Shown here: one piece after another, positions 34,914-46,552 of the stretch
Layout of the letters: each line of letters opens with the position of its first letter
Position numbering within the stretch: position 1 is the stretch's first letter
Origin: Varroa destructor
Taxonomy: Eukaryota > Arthropoda > Arachnida > Mesostigmata > Varroidae
Direction: 5' to 3'
DNA length: 64,000 bases
Assembly: GCF_002443255.2 (NCBI RefSeq)
Contig: NW_019211455.1
Location: 11,788,280 to 11,852,279 of the forward strand
Notes under the pieces: model-generated
What the model was told of the DNA's origin: nothing
Seen by the model: only the letters and a program-made list of their open reading frames with translations
The model's database searches: none
Made by a program: the position numbers and the translations under genes

Positions 34914-37900
34914 TCATCATACGGAACTTCATCTTGTCGAAAGGCGGCGATCGAGAATACACACGCTCGAAAAACAAAAGTGGCTTACAACCAACTGTTA
35001 CCAAGAGGATAAATGGTGACAACAATAACTATAATAACAATAACAATTTGATTTGTCCAGTGGCGGCGGCATATGCTTCTGCCACTTGGCCCAGCTTGGG
35101 CTGACGTCTACTCAACTGTATATCGCTCTATAGTTACTATAACAATTAAACACTTCGTGTGTCTATGTCCTCCTCGAATTACTACGAAGTGTACATTACG
35201 ACAAAGAGCATGATAAGTAAACGACTTTTTTCTGCTTAGTTAGTAATCGTCCATAGGAGTCTGAGCTCCGGATTCTGATGCTGGTGCTGCTACTATTGTT
35301 GCAACCGAATCTAACAGGACACGCTATCGCATCAGTCATTCTCTGTTTCTAGCAGACAGACTACATGTGCCTGTATGCCTGTCTGTCAGTTTATTGCAAA
35401 CGAATTAGTGCCTCTTAACTCACCTGGCCACTTCCCCTGCTCATGCTGATTGCTGGACGTACTCTGGGTTTGGCATCCTCTTGAAGTTGACACGGGCACT
35501 GGCGCTTACCACGCATTCGGTCGATAACCGAATGAGGTTCTGTTGGCTGGGAGCCGACGGCGGCAAATCGCCGGATACGAGAAGGATGCGCAGTAAATGG
35601 TGATATAGTGATTCGAGTCTTTTTTTGTTTCTATCTTTTTTGTGACAAATCTCCGATCTTGTTTCGTTTTCTTCCTACGACGAGAAATTCGTACAATAGC
35701 AGCAACGCCAAGAGATATATATCAATGATAACGAGACCCCCACCAGGTTTTTGATCCGAGAGAGAAGGTAAACACGGCGACCAGAAAAAAAGTCCAGGAA
35801 ACACTCGGTAAAGGGTCACTTGAATGTCAGCATAACAAAAGGAAAGACATTGCCAAAGGTTATGTTAACAAAAACCATTATTGTTAGTGCACTAGTGTCC
35901 TCTCGAATGATCGCTCAATTTCATCGCATCGATATATCCTGTTTTTGTTAGCCCATGTAAGAACCAGTACATTGATGTACAACGATGTCAATAGCAATAA
36001 TGATCTAACGTAAGGTCGTCATAGTTGTAGATCGGAAGCAAAGTAAACAATAGGGTAGACAAGTTGGTATCTGTTGTTGATATTTTTTTTGGCTGAAATG
36101 TGTAATTTTTGTTGAGATCGATTAGAAAACTGACCTACTAAAAAAGCGTATTTTTTAATGTCCTGCTTGCTGGCACGGTATCTAACGAAAAAAATCTACC
36201 TACAGCGGCAATTTCCTTTTGTAGATTAGCTTAGAATAAACGATTCGATAAAGGGTAAAAATCTACAGAAGGAAAGCTGACGAAGAGACGCTAACACGGG
36301 TACGAATGAATTATATGGAACAACAGAATTACCATGTACACTGTTTTGTATAGTTTTTGACATAGGCATTGGATATTAATGGACAGATATTTAGCTCGTT
36401 TAGCAGTTCTGCACCGACGAGGTCATAATCTCCGACACAATCAACACATCTTCATTAGTTGACGATTCTTAAAAAGGGGTCAAAAGCGTTGTACGTTGCA
36501 AAAGTGACCAGGTATACTGGGTCGGATATTGCATGAGTGAGTAACTAAATTTTGCGGTAATATAAAAATACTTTTGTTTTGTTTCTACAGACAAATTAGT
36601 TCACTTCCTTTAGATAGCCTTAATAAATTAAGAGCATGGATTATAGCCATAGGCATCAGATCTTCAGGATAGTACGCAGGGATTGATGGGTGATAATACA
36701 ACTATCAAATAAAGCGAAATTGGATAAAATCATTACTCAAGTCGGTGACTTTTATTGATCAGTTCAGCCTATCTTTACATCTATTCTGTTGGAAAGGCTT
36801 TCTGCTGACTGATAAGGCCATGTTTACTTTAGAAGCCTTATATCTGCACGTACCGGTAGCAAGTGAATTGAAACAGTGCTAACGTTATGTTAAGAGAAGA
36901 GGCGTTGAATTTCGAAGATGTTTCAAGGTCGTCCTATGTTATATTCTGTGAAAAGTTGAGCGGTGTCATTTCGACAGGTAGAAAATCAAGGTATCTTTGA
37001 TTCCCGTACCCGTCCTTTTTGCATATTGCGCCAGGAACAGCGAGACGCGGAAAGAACGAAATTCTAAAAGTTCCTATTTACCGCGACCATCATTGACGAA
37101 CGTTGTACATGAGAACGATCCAAGGAATTGTCGAACAGAGTTTGCCAACATGGCATAAGGTATGAATTACCTTACTAGCGTTAATAAGTTTATGTTATTG
37201 TTGAACAACGACGCACACGAATATTGGGTAGCAATCATGTTGCATATATAAAGTGTTCGATGCTTTCTTGTCGTTGAAAAATCCAGGTACCTTTTGTGCA
37301 ACCGTTGAAATATATAGAGGAATTAGCTTTGGGCAGCCGCAAAAGTAACTTAATTGTTTCCTAACATCTGAATCCTAAGTAGGATCGTAAACTTTGTAGG
37401 AGTGACCTCCAATCCAGATGTATATATGCCTTCAAGTGTAGCTTATGCAGTTCAAACCTTTGACCCCCATCAATAGGCTGAATCGCAGCTACACACAGAC
37501 ATGCCTTACACGAATTAGCGGAAATCAAATGGAAATTTTTACACATAACAGTCACTCAACGCAATTTTCAAAGATTTATTGGGCTTCTTTATTCAAGCTG
37601 TTTTATACACGTCACTAGAATTACCAAACTTGTTCCCTTGACACCCAGTATAAGCAAAAATATAGATTTGATAAAATAAGTACGAAATCATTCTACTATT
37701 ATTATCGATAAGATCGGTGGTGTGTAGTTCCACAACTCTGAATAAGCATACGTACGTAAAATACGTGGCTAACACTAATTTAACGATATGCCGTTAAAGC
37801 AGAAATTTTTTTTCTTAATACTTCGTTCATGACGTCAAAAAACCGCATTTTATAAACGGTTTCGAAATGAAATTGATGTCGGCTGGCGCTTTCTTCGGCA

Positions 37901-38342
37901 TCAACTAAAAACAATAGATTTAGCATGCATCCAGACAGACGATTCGTGCCTATGCCTTTGGAAAGCTGCGTCGGTCAAACGGTATGTCAAAAGCCAAATT
38001 TAACGCGAGATGTTAGCCTGTTAAACATTTGAGAGCTTAATAATATCTTTAATCTATATGAAGGTGCCGTATAGAAGTTATTGACCAGGTCATGTAAGCT
38101 GCTTGCTGGCTGCGTCATGCAAATTCTGCCTGCCATGGCTATTATAAAATCATTAGCTGCTTTTTTATAAAGGCTGAAACTTCACAGCGCCGATAGGCTC
38201 GCAATAGGCAACATCGGCTATGGTAAAACGAAATAAATCGATTAAAAGTTGGGAGTGTCATGATATTTAGCATGGTCAAATACGGTGACTCGGTAAGCTG
38301 AAAGCTAGGAGTTATGAAATTTGGAAAAAAAATCACTGATTA
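34914..38342. other. AT-rich noncoding stretch
   Basis: No supported gene. It holds short AAC/ATA runs near 35020 and otherwise ordinary AT-rich sequence with frequent stops in all frames. Confidence 0.6.
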
Positions 38343-38402
38343 GTGGCCGAGGATCGACCTCAAGCCTTCGCTATTGAAAGCCCAGGGACTGAGTCCACCC
38401 AC
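38343..38402 (-). pseudogene. tRNA-like element with pol III terminator
   Basis: On the minus strand these 60 bases fold into a small cloverleaf: acceptor GTGGGTG with CGGCCAC (one G-G mismatch and one G-T), D stem CTCA/TGGG, anticodon stem CTTTC/GAAGG with a 6-base loop, and T stem GAGG/CCTC with a 5-base loop. It is about 12 bases shorter than a normal tRNA, with short D, anticodon and T loops. A T8 run lies 10 bases past its 3' end (38325-38332), as expected of a pol III terminator. No normal anticodon loop can be assigned, so it is probably a decayed tRNA or a SINE head. Confidence 0.4.
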
Positions 38403-41075
38403 AACGAGAAGATCCCGGACTTCGTGATATGCGCTTGTCGGTGTGCTTGGTTAATGAAGACATTGTATTTATATATTTATTAGTAGACGATAATCCACTA
38501 GTAAAGCATGGCTGATTGCCGAGCTGACGAGGATTACTATTCTCAGCTTCATCGAGACCACGTGGTTTCTATAAATTATTTAATTGAATATCCGTCCACA
38601 GCCACTTTTGGCCGCAGCAAGTATGAATTAGACTCTTTATCTCTACGTGCCCTCTCGTATGTGTATACTTCTTAGCTATCGAAATCTCGCCACAGGGAGC
38701 AGATCTCTCATGGGGTATTAGGGCAAAAAGTATTAAATAGTGCTCCATAAGATCGATAAAAGTAAAACGCACTTCTGCAGGCCTACTAGTTTTTTTTTTC
38801 TTTGTATAAGAGCAGTAAGCAACTGCAACGAGTGTCAAATCGTTTTACGAAATAAATTACGATCTTTTTGAGATTAGAATCTGAGTTTTGAGCGGCCTTC
38901 TTTTGGAAAAATCAAGTGTTGTTTTTTGCTGGGCCGGCATGCGTCTTGGTCAGGAATACAGTATATAATATGTACACTGAGACCGTTCAACAGTTGCGTC
39001 AATGAGCCTGCACAGACACACCCATGGATGTATGTATGCACATACATATATGTATATAGGTGTGTGTATATGTATGTAAAGCGGGTTTTGCACCCTACGG
39101 CAACATATGCAATGCGCATATTCGTTTTATATTTTGCTTATTATTCGAATAACTTCTGCTTTTTGCTTGTATCCTTTTTCAGCCATTCCCCCGTAATTAA
39201 CTGATAGGTCCTTTGCAAGCAGGATCACAGATGTTTCTATCAGAGTCATCTCACAAGGTCTGATGGTAACAGGGCGAGAATTCAATCCAAACCCAATAGC
39301 CGCTGTAGTGACTATCAATTTAGCGCGTTCACCTAACTTGCCACGTAACGCAAGGCTGATTGTCGGCGGCGGTGGCAACCCGCGAAGAGAAGCCAAAAAT
39401 TTCTATCCATTTTAAAGACTGCGACGTAACGTATTCTGGTGGCTGCAGAATACTCCACTCCTTCATTTCTGCTTCTTCTCTGGTTCGACTCTGTTCTGTT
39501 ATCGGCCGGATTGTGCCTACTATTTTATTGGGAGCCACAGAAGACAGAGAGATACACAAATAAAGAAAGGAATTGATAGGGTCAGAGGGAGAGCAAAGAG
39601 TGGTCCGTTAGATACGATGGTGACCGGATCACTAACGTACAGTTTGTCATTGCCCGCCCGACGTTCTGGCTGCACCAGCTTCGCTGCTGCTGCTGCCGCC
39701 ATCGTTGCCCATTGTTGTGTTTTCGTGGTTGCTGTCGTCTGCTACGTTGTCGCCGCGCAATGTCCTTTCTTCGTTAGCAATCAACTGAGTGAATGTCGCG
39801 AGTCTTTTCGTTCTACCACGAACGAACAAATGAGCCAGCGCACGCACAGGTAACGATGCCAAAAGCCCGTTACCGGCAAATGTAATGTGTGACTTTGCAT
39901 CAGCCATAGTTTAGTGGGTATTTCGAGTGCATCACACATTTATCAGTGGTTTTGAAATAGATGCGGGTGTCATAACAGCGGCACCTGCAGTAGCCGCTGC
40001 CATGTCCAACTACATCTTCGCGCATCATTCATCGAAGAAATAGCGTCAACGCGGCGGCGATATCCTTCCTGTGGATTCCGGAATAACGTCAGCTCGCGTT
40101 GACTTTTGTTACTTCGTTTATACATACGACGTTGTGCAGTCGCGGGCTAAGCAAATGCACAGGCCAAAAGCGATCCAGACGCAGCACGCGCAGCGGAGCT
40201 CGGGCCAAGTCGTTGGAGGATCACCGTTACCAATACAGACACCGTCTCTACTGCAGGTGGGAGAATGGAGTTGCGATCTCTCGAATCTCGAGTAGAAAGT
40301 TTGTGGTTTGAAACAAGATGAATGATACCGAATCGTTAGGTAGGCGACACGCAAAGGAAGATGGCCTAAAGACTCAAGAAAAATACCTGACCTAGATAAG
40401 GCAGAGCGAAATAGTGCTGATTCGATTTTCTCGAGCCATAACCTCGGACGTGAACGCGTCCTAACAACGTCGTGGCTTAAAGGAGGGCTCAGTCTGCAAA
40501 GACTCTAGGACCGCTGAACGGCGTGGGCTAAGTGGTGTTGCACAAGTGTCGAATAGCTTTCTAATGGTATGATGACATGGGGCGAGTATGTAGGGATTCC
40601 ATGTTGCTTCGGGACATGTAGTTAGTTAACTGGTGCTGCTAAGGCAATGTTAGAAAATATGCTGCCAAACGTTCGAACTGTATTTGGCTTTTGTTGGGAT
40701 ATATAGTTCGTTTCTGTAATGCTGACAAAAAGAGTGATTCAAGATTGTGTTTTCTATGTCGAGGGTGACAAATGATTGCCTTCAAAGAACGCTTTCTTAA
40801 GAAATGCAGCGCATAGCAACGTCTTGTAAAATTGGCTAACGATCGCATTGGATAAATATCACACAGTCATTGACTGTGGCCATTTTGTTCGATTCAATTT
40901 AGCAGCACTCGCTGCCTTTTGGCGCCATTATATATTAGCTCTGTGACATTTGCGAGCTGTTTCTTTTCTTATGTTTCACTGACTATACTACCTGCTTTTC
41001 TTCGTTGTGGTAACATTTGATAGTTTTCAAGTTATTACTGTTATTTAGCTATGCTATCTTCTGGTGATTCCTATC
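38403..41075. other. noncoding stretch
   Basis: No supported gene. An alternating TATG/CATA run lies at 39029-39078, with the palindrome TACATATATGTA. GC-rich patches at 39.6-39.8 and 40.1-40.3 kb give overlapping ORFs on both strands, which I take as compositional. Confidence 0.5.
39029..39078. repeat. TATG/CATA compound repeat
   Basis: Imperfect TATG, CATA and GT units include a 12-bp palindrome in the middle. Confidence 0.8.
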
Positions 41076-41261
41076 TTAGCGATGATGCTGATGCCAATTA
41101 TTATAACGACTATGTTGGAGGAAAGCACGTTCAGCATTGTTTTTTCCGTGCCTGCCGATTCGTTCTAGTGCACAAATAATTACACCGTCACTCGCTCGCG
41201 TTTCGATCACAACATTTCTCAGCGTCCTCTTTTCGACTACAGACCACTCGATTTCTGCCAT
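41076..41261 (-). CDS. candidate ORF, divergent from the 41317 start
   Basis: The ATG lies in an excellent context (A at -3, G at +4). The 61-codon frame gives a natural-looking hydrophilic peptide that starts MAEIEWSVVEKRTLRNVVIE and is rich in charged residues. No donor is visible, and the frame stops at TAA. The start lies 55 bases from the plus-strand ATG at 41317, so both cannot have ordinary 5' UTRs unless promoters overlap. Family unknown. Confidence 0.2.
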   Translation of the reverse strand: MAEIEWSVVEKRTLRNVVIETRASDGVIICALERIGRHGKNNAERAFLQHSRYNNWHQHHR

Positions 41262-41316
41262 TGTCTCCAGTTAATAACGACTGTGGCCACTGCTCCTGCC
41301 GTTTTCGCTTCTCGTT

Positions 41317-41568
41317 ATGTATGCATACAAGCGCGTCATCTATAGCGGAGCCCGCACGCGCCTGATGCGGCTTCGTCGACCTGTCGGTTCATCCGTACGT
41401 ACTGTGGCCATCGCTACTGCTATCATAGCTACTATCATACTGTCTGAAGTTGGCGTACGTCAAAAAGGAAACAGAACGCTAATAGCGACAAACTTCGAAG
41501 CGGCCAAAGGTATGGCGGCAATAGCAGCAATCCGACGAACCGGTCAAATGCTCTGCACCACGATCTGA
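41317..41568 (+). CDS. candidate first exon, type II membrane-like N-terminus
   Basis: The ATG frame of 83 codons has an Arg-rich N-terminal tail (residues 1-28), then a hydrophobic segment (VAIATAIIATIILSEVGV, about 30-47) and a polar region. This layout resembles a single-pass protein with a cytoplasmic N-terminus. A donor (CCAAAG then GTATGG) at 41509/41510 suggests an exon 41317-41509. It lies in a GC-rich patch of about 600 bases. No downstream exon was found. The opposite strand is also open over part of it. Confidence 0.2.
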   Translation: MYAYKRVIYSGARTRLMRLRRPVGSSVRTVAIATAIIATIILSEVGVRQKGNRTLIATNFEAAKGMAAIAAIRRTGQMLCTTI

Positions 41569-41695
41569 TGAGCTGACACGTCTCGGTGATGGTGGCGATC
41601 GCGACCGTCTTCGGCAGCTATGGTGGTGGTCTGTGCGAATTTCTCGTGGCACGAGCCACGCTACAGACAAACATGGATACACAGACAGACAGGTA

Positions 41696-41719
41696 GGCAG
41701 GCAGGCAGGCAGGCAGGCA
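41696..41719. repeat. (GGCA)6 microsatellite
   Basis: Six perfect GGCA units follow degenerate GACA units. Confidence 0.95.
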
Positions 41720-42423
41720 CACATGTTCAAAAGCCTCCGAATGAAATCGAAGTAAAACGCGGACGAACATAAGAAAAAAGATGCTTTCGTTTCGAACTGC
41801 TAAAGCCGAAGTCTATGTAGTCCCCGACAGAGCTGTCTGTGTTGTCCATAATGTTCTATGTAGTCGATGTATAAAAACGTTTGACCAGATCACCGAAAGT
41901 TAGCAGGCCGAGGCAGAATGAAGCGAGAAATGAGCGAGAGTTCGCGTCAGTTTTTTTTTGGAGGGGGATAAATAGATAGAACGGCGTCGATAAATGACGT
42001 TGAGAGAGGGGGAAATTAGAAAAAGTAAGGGAGAGAACGGGAGTGACAGAGTGGTTTCGGGGAGCGAGAGAATGAAAGAATAAGGGTCTGTCTCAGACGG
42101 CCGCAAGTGTAAATTGATTTATTGTGCTACAAGTTCATTGAAATTTTCCGTGAATGGAAGATCGTTTATCTCATTGGTATTTATGCATAGAAGACGATGA
42201 GACGTTACGATGTCGGCGTACGGCGTGAAGGCGGAAAACGCAATCGAAATGTATAACATCGACTGGTTCATTTATAAGCATTCCTCTGACAGAAATACGC
42301 ATACACTGAGTCAGGCACGGATGAGTATCACATGATAATCAAAATAATAATAATAACACACCTACTAATGCTACAGACAGAACGTTTGGCGCTTTACATT
42401 TCTATGATACCAATAGTTACCGC
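41720..42423. other. noncoding stretch
   Basis: Nothing coding is seen. A purine-rich run near 41990-42090 gives a Pro/Ser/Leu frame on the minus strand that I regard as compositional. Confidence 0.5.
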
Positions 42424-42474
42424 CACAAAACGAAGTGTCTCTGTGCCCGGGTTCGAACCCAGACCACCATATGT
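42424..42474 (-). mobile_element. tRNA-derived SINE fragment, copy B
   Basis: This is the reverse-strand partner of 18728-18778, aligned without gaps at about three quarters identity. It contains CTGGGTTCGAACCC (B-box region) followed by CACTTCGTTTTGTG. The divergence between copies implies an old family or distant subfamilies. A T-run of 14 (A14 on the plus strand at 42598-42611) lies about 120 bases upstream of it on the minus strand and is probably unrelated. Confidence 0.5.
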
Positions 42475-43226
42475 CCCTCGAAAAATTCGTGAAAACGTTT
42501 TTAGGTTCGCCGTCAGCAGTCAGGTCAGTTATCTTCCTTACAAAGAAAAGTACATTTTCGTCAAAGCTCGACTAATATCATGCATGTACTGACTAAGAAA
42601 AAAAAAAAAAATAGGAGAAGATATGTCGATTAATAGAGGTCAATTATAAGATGGAAGGAGACTATTGTCTTTTAGCGGTCACTGGAAGGACGTCATGGAA
42701 TGATCTCAGGCTGTAAATTATTATTAACTTTCTTTATTAATTATTAACTTTCAAATGCTAGCTTTGCCCTCTGAAAAGAGTGTTACGTATATAACAGAAT
42801 AACAAGCTACGTTAAGCATGTACGAAGATTAAAATTCCGATACGCTAAGTATTGAGACTTTATAGTTTTCTTAGCAGGTTGTTGACACTCTCAGTAGGTC
42901 AGGAAGATGACACACCTTATTCTGCCGTTTCCGGCTGCCTTCGGTCTCGCCTGACGAAAACCAATTGCCCTAATTTCCCGTTCATTCCCAGTAAAATTTA
43001 AAGTCATATATGTAATTGTGGATCGCTGAAATGTATGATGATATTAAATTTCACCTTAATAGTATTAAAGGAAAAAATGAGGACGTTTCTTAAGATCAGT
43101 CTTCGCCCCCCAGACGAGAGACTCCACCGCATATAATAAAGTACCTAAGTTGGGATCAAGCTGATTTGTAGAGCGCGATACCCACTCTGGTTATAACGAT
43201 GATTCGTTCAGGGGCATAGCATATCA
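42475..43226. other. AT-rich noncoding stretch
   Basis: It holds an A14 run (42598-42611) and a 20-bp tandem repeat. A TATAATAAAG sequence near 43135 lies about 90 bases before the ATG of the next entry and could be a TATA-like element, but nothing else supports a promoter. Confidence 0.5.
42721..42752. repeat. 20-bp direct repeat
   Basis: TTATTAACTTTC occurs at 42721 and 42741, with a unit of 20 bases. Confidence 0.85.
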
Positions 43227-43451
43227 ATGGTAGGCGAGTTTCTCAAAAATTATGTTACATGGACTAAAGAGGGTTTCGAAACGGCATTACCTGTTTTGAA
43301 AAGCAGCGTTTGCTACAGTGGAGGCTTCAGGAAACCTGAGTGCATTAAAAGTCAAAAGGTTTGCTTGTGGAGGGCTCTAAGTTACGCTGCGATGACGAAC
43401 TTAGAACAGTTCATAGAAAAATCTGTATTCGACAAAGAAGCTGAGATCTAA
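43227..43451 (+). CDS. candidate single-exon small protein, unrecognised
   Basis: An ATG frame of 74 codons (G at +4) ends in TAA. The peptide is balanced and protein-like: it begins MVGEFLKNYVTWTKEGFETA, has four Cys residues in the middle (CYSGGFRKPEC region) and ends in an acidic, helix-friendly segment (LEQFIEKSVFDKEAEI). There is no long hydrophobic run and no low complexity. No splice site is required. I do not recognise a family. The length is within chance expectation and no clear poly(A) signal follows within 200 bases, so confidence stays low. Confidence 0.25.
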   Translation: MVGEFLKNYVTWTKEGFETALPVLKSSVCYSGGFRKPECIKSQKVCLWRALSYAAMTNLEQFIEKSVFDKEAEI

Positions 43452-44000
43452 CCGCATGCAATGGTAAAAAATTGTATGAGACACCTATGATTAGAACAGT
43501 TTAACAACTATTACGGTTCATTTAGATATTGTTGGCGGTGGCAACATTTAGCAGTCAAAAGCCCTTATATTAGTCGCTTTTATATATTAACTTTTTAAAA
43601 GTAATCTATGGATTTACAAAATCTTTACTTGTTTATTACTTGAAATAATATAGCTATATACGTTGTATACGCATAGATAAAATCTGAGAGTACAGTGGCT
43701 GGTGATGTTGCTCTCGTGCTAGATATGTAAGTTAAGTATATTTTATATAGCCGATTGTAGAAATTTGCATAGTAATCAAATCCACCGCTAAATATCACCA
43801 TTGGTTTAACGAAACGCTTGAGTTTCTATTTCAAGTTTGCAGTTTCGTTTTGCGTACGGAACCCTTATACAATGCCCTTTGGATTCAAATGTTGGCTGTG
43901 GCTTTGAGCTCATTCGGATAAGAATTAATTATAGCAATTCGATTTCGGCATGGATTTTATAAAAAAAAATATGGCTGGAAGTTTTAGCGGCTCATCTAGT

Positions 44001-44041
44001 TTCCAGGTACAGATAATACTCTTCCAGGTACGGATAATAAT
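44001..44041. repeat. 21-bp tandem duplication
   Basis: TTCCAGGTACAGATAATACT is followed one base later by a copy with two changes. Confidence 0.9.
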
Positions 44042-45766
44042 CCGGTCTATTATTGTATCTACTGGCAAAGATATATTAAGTCTCAGTCTCGTTTTTTGCT
44101 CCATAGGTAGAGCATGTCAAAGCAATTCTGACATACCGCTATTATTCGCTACGATCCACATGTTTTGTGGATGTGTGTGTGTTTTTTGCTTGCTCTGTAA
44201 TCTAGCCGAGTTTACCTGTAAGGCATGGTCTATTACAATTTTTCCCCAGAACCGTCTCCACATCAGGCAAATTGGCCTCTTAAGCAACGAATGCAAGTCG
44301 GAACCGAAGTTTTCCTAGGCAGAAATATTTCTGCATTACAATATTATAATAACCGGATTAAGCCTACTTTGCACCATTTGCTTGTAGCCTGCGCGGAAAC
44401 TCACAGGAAACCGCGTAGACACGAGGTCTTTTGACAGCGTGATGACATAGCATTAAGAGTCTTGTACTGTACAAGCGACATTTGCCATAATTGAAACCCC
44501 AGCAGTAGAGTCGCTTCGATGAATAAACAACCTATAAGCCCTAGATTCTTTGTTCTGTCGTTTCTGAAATACCTCTAGAGTGGCATCGTGGTTTTTGTAC
44601 AAACACGCAATCACTGCGACATGCAATTGATGACCCGTGAGGAGGTTAGCAGGGTAGACATCCACCTTATTAGTATGTAATAAAGCATATAATTGTGTGG
44701 ATAGGCAGTATTCTCGTCAATATCTGTCAGTAATGATGTTATCTGGCCACCTAGGTTAAAACCGGAATGGCATATGGATTTTTTTTATAATCCTTGATTT
44801 TTGCTATACCATTTATTTCGAGAAGCGTGTCTTTCTGAAGCTTTTCCTGGTAAATCTAAATGCGAGGTGTCCTTAAATAATCTACGGGTGATTATTACTT
44901 TTCTTATTCCACTAGAATAAGTTGTAACACATTTTGAAGCAACATTGGCTCAAAAGACAAGAGAGTTCCCTTTAGACCCTTCTGAGCTACGCTTCTGCAA
45001 CAGACTAAGTCTAAGTAAAAGATCGTGTTCGTTTTCAGATATTTAGAAAAAGAAATTTTTTACAATTATACTGAAGCGCGTTCGTTGTCTTCATACGTCC
45101 TCGTTCAAAATGCTTCGCACGACTCCGTAGATCGATATATTGAATTATTTCGGTCCTTACAAAGAAACAGTTTCTTATAAAAGGCAACAGTGGCTAAACA
45201 TAGTGTAAAAAACGAAGTTACATTTTCTTAGAGTTTCGGCACAAAATCGAACCAGGGCGGTTGCTTCGTAAACTCAAAGTGCCATTAGTTGACATGCATT
45301 TTTATTGCATAGATTAGAAACTATTAAGATTTTCAAGTAATTATCAGTGTTGGCATAAGTTTTGTCATAAATGTAAATGTACTTGACGCTTGAAAACGTA
45401 TCGTGTTGGTCAGAGAGTTTGTTCATGTCAGTCATATGTGGCCTTGCTTGTTTAAACTGGAACTATATTCGCGGCACTAAGTTAAGTTTTATTTCAAAGC
45501 AAACCAGTTAGCAGTAACTAACGCGAAGTACGCAATTCTGGTTGCCTGTAGAGTACCTCCGTAATGTAATTCGATATGTTAACTTTTGAGTAAGCAGTTT
45601 GCCTAACATGCTTTTGAAAACTTGAAGACATCAAGAAGCTGCCACGTAAATGAAAAATAATCTACCTGTTTTTCCTTTTCTACAGTTTAGGAGACGTTTG
45701 ATAAATCGAAAGAAAGCTCACCTTTTGAAAACGGTATGTAATTACTTTAACTGAATGATCAGAACA

Positions 45767-45771
<5 letters not shown>

Positions 45772-45797
<26 letters not shown>
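45772..45797. repeat. (TA)13 microsatellite
   Basis: Thirteen perfect TA units occur in AT-rich DNA. Confidence 0.97.
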
Positions 45798-46530
45798 CAA
45801 ACAACAGATACATTTCCAAGTATTTGGTTTTAAAAGTAACGTTGCCACGAGGACATGTAGACTAGTAATCCTTCACTTGATTATGATCGGTAATAGTTAT
45901 GGTAATAATATTAAACTAGGAATAATTGTTTCGTGCATTACTTCGACTATTTGCCAAACAAGAAGCAGAACTAGCATCACCAGAAGCAGCATTTATTTTT
46001 GAGGATAGATAAATATACTCTAATAGTATATTGTTAGTTTATATGATCATAATATCTAGAACGAAAGCCGTCGACATACTGGCTGACGTCTAATAAGTTG
46101 CATTTTTCAGTGTACTATTAAAGAACTGAAACGAACGCTTAAGTACACATCGGACAGATAAGAACAAATACGAGTCAATAACAACAAGTTGTAATAATAT
46201 TCACGTCAAACAATCAATAGTCTACCGATCGCAATCTACCTACCGGCGAAAATACGTGTCTTCTGTGTCTCAAGCGCTTCATAAAGTCCTTCGACCCAAC
46301 AGCCTTCAACCAGGCAAATAGATGAACACAATAGTTAGCTAGCGACGAACTAGACTTTTTTTTTGTGCTCTTATGATGCGTTACTGTTTGAAGGGCAGAA
46401 CCTTTTTCGGACCCGAAATCTGACAGCAAAGAAATTATACATGTACTACGTGTATTATGCAACTATATACAATATTGTTTCAAGTAATACCTAAGTGCTA
46501 TGAAATATCACAGTTATAGGGTGTCAATGT

Positions 46531-46552
46531 GAATGAATGAATGAATGAATGA
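46531..46552. repeat. (GAAT)5 microsatellite
   Basis: Five perfect GAAT units are followed by GA. Confidence 0.95.

Noticed and set aside
41479..41730. Cys/Pro-rich minus ORF
   Set aside because: It is produced by the GGCA repeat and neighbouring GC-rich DNA.
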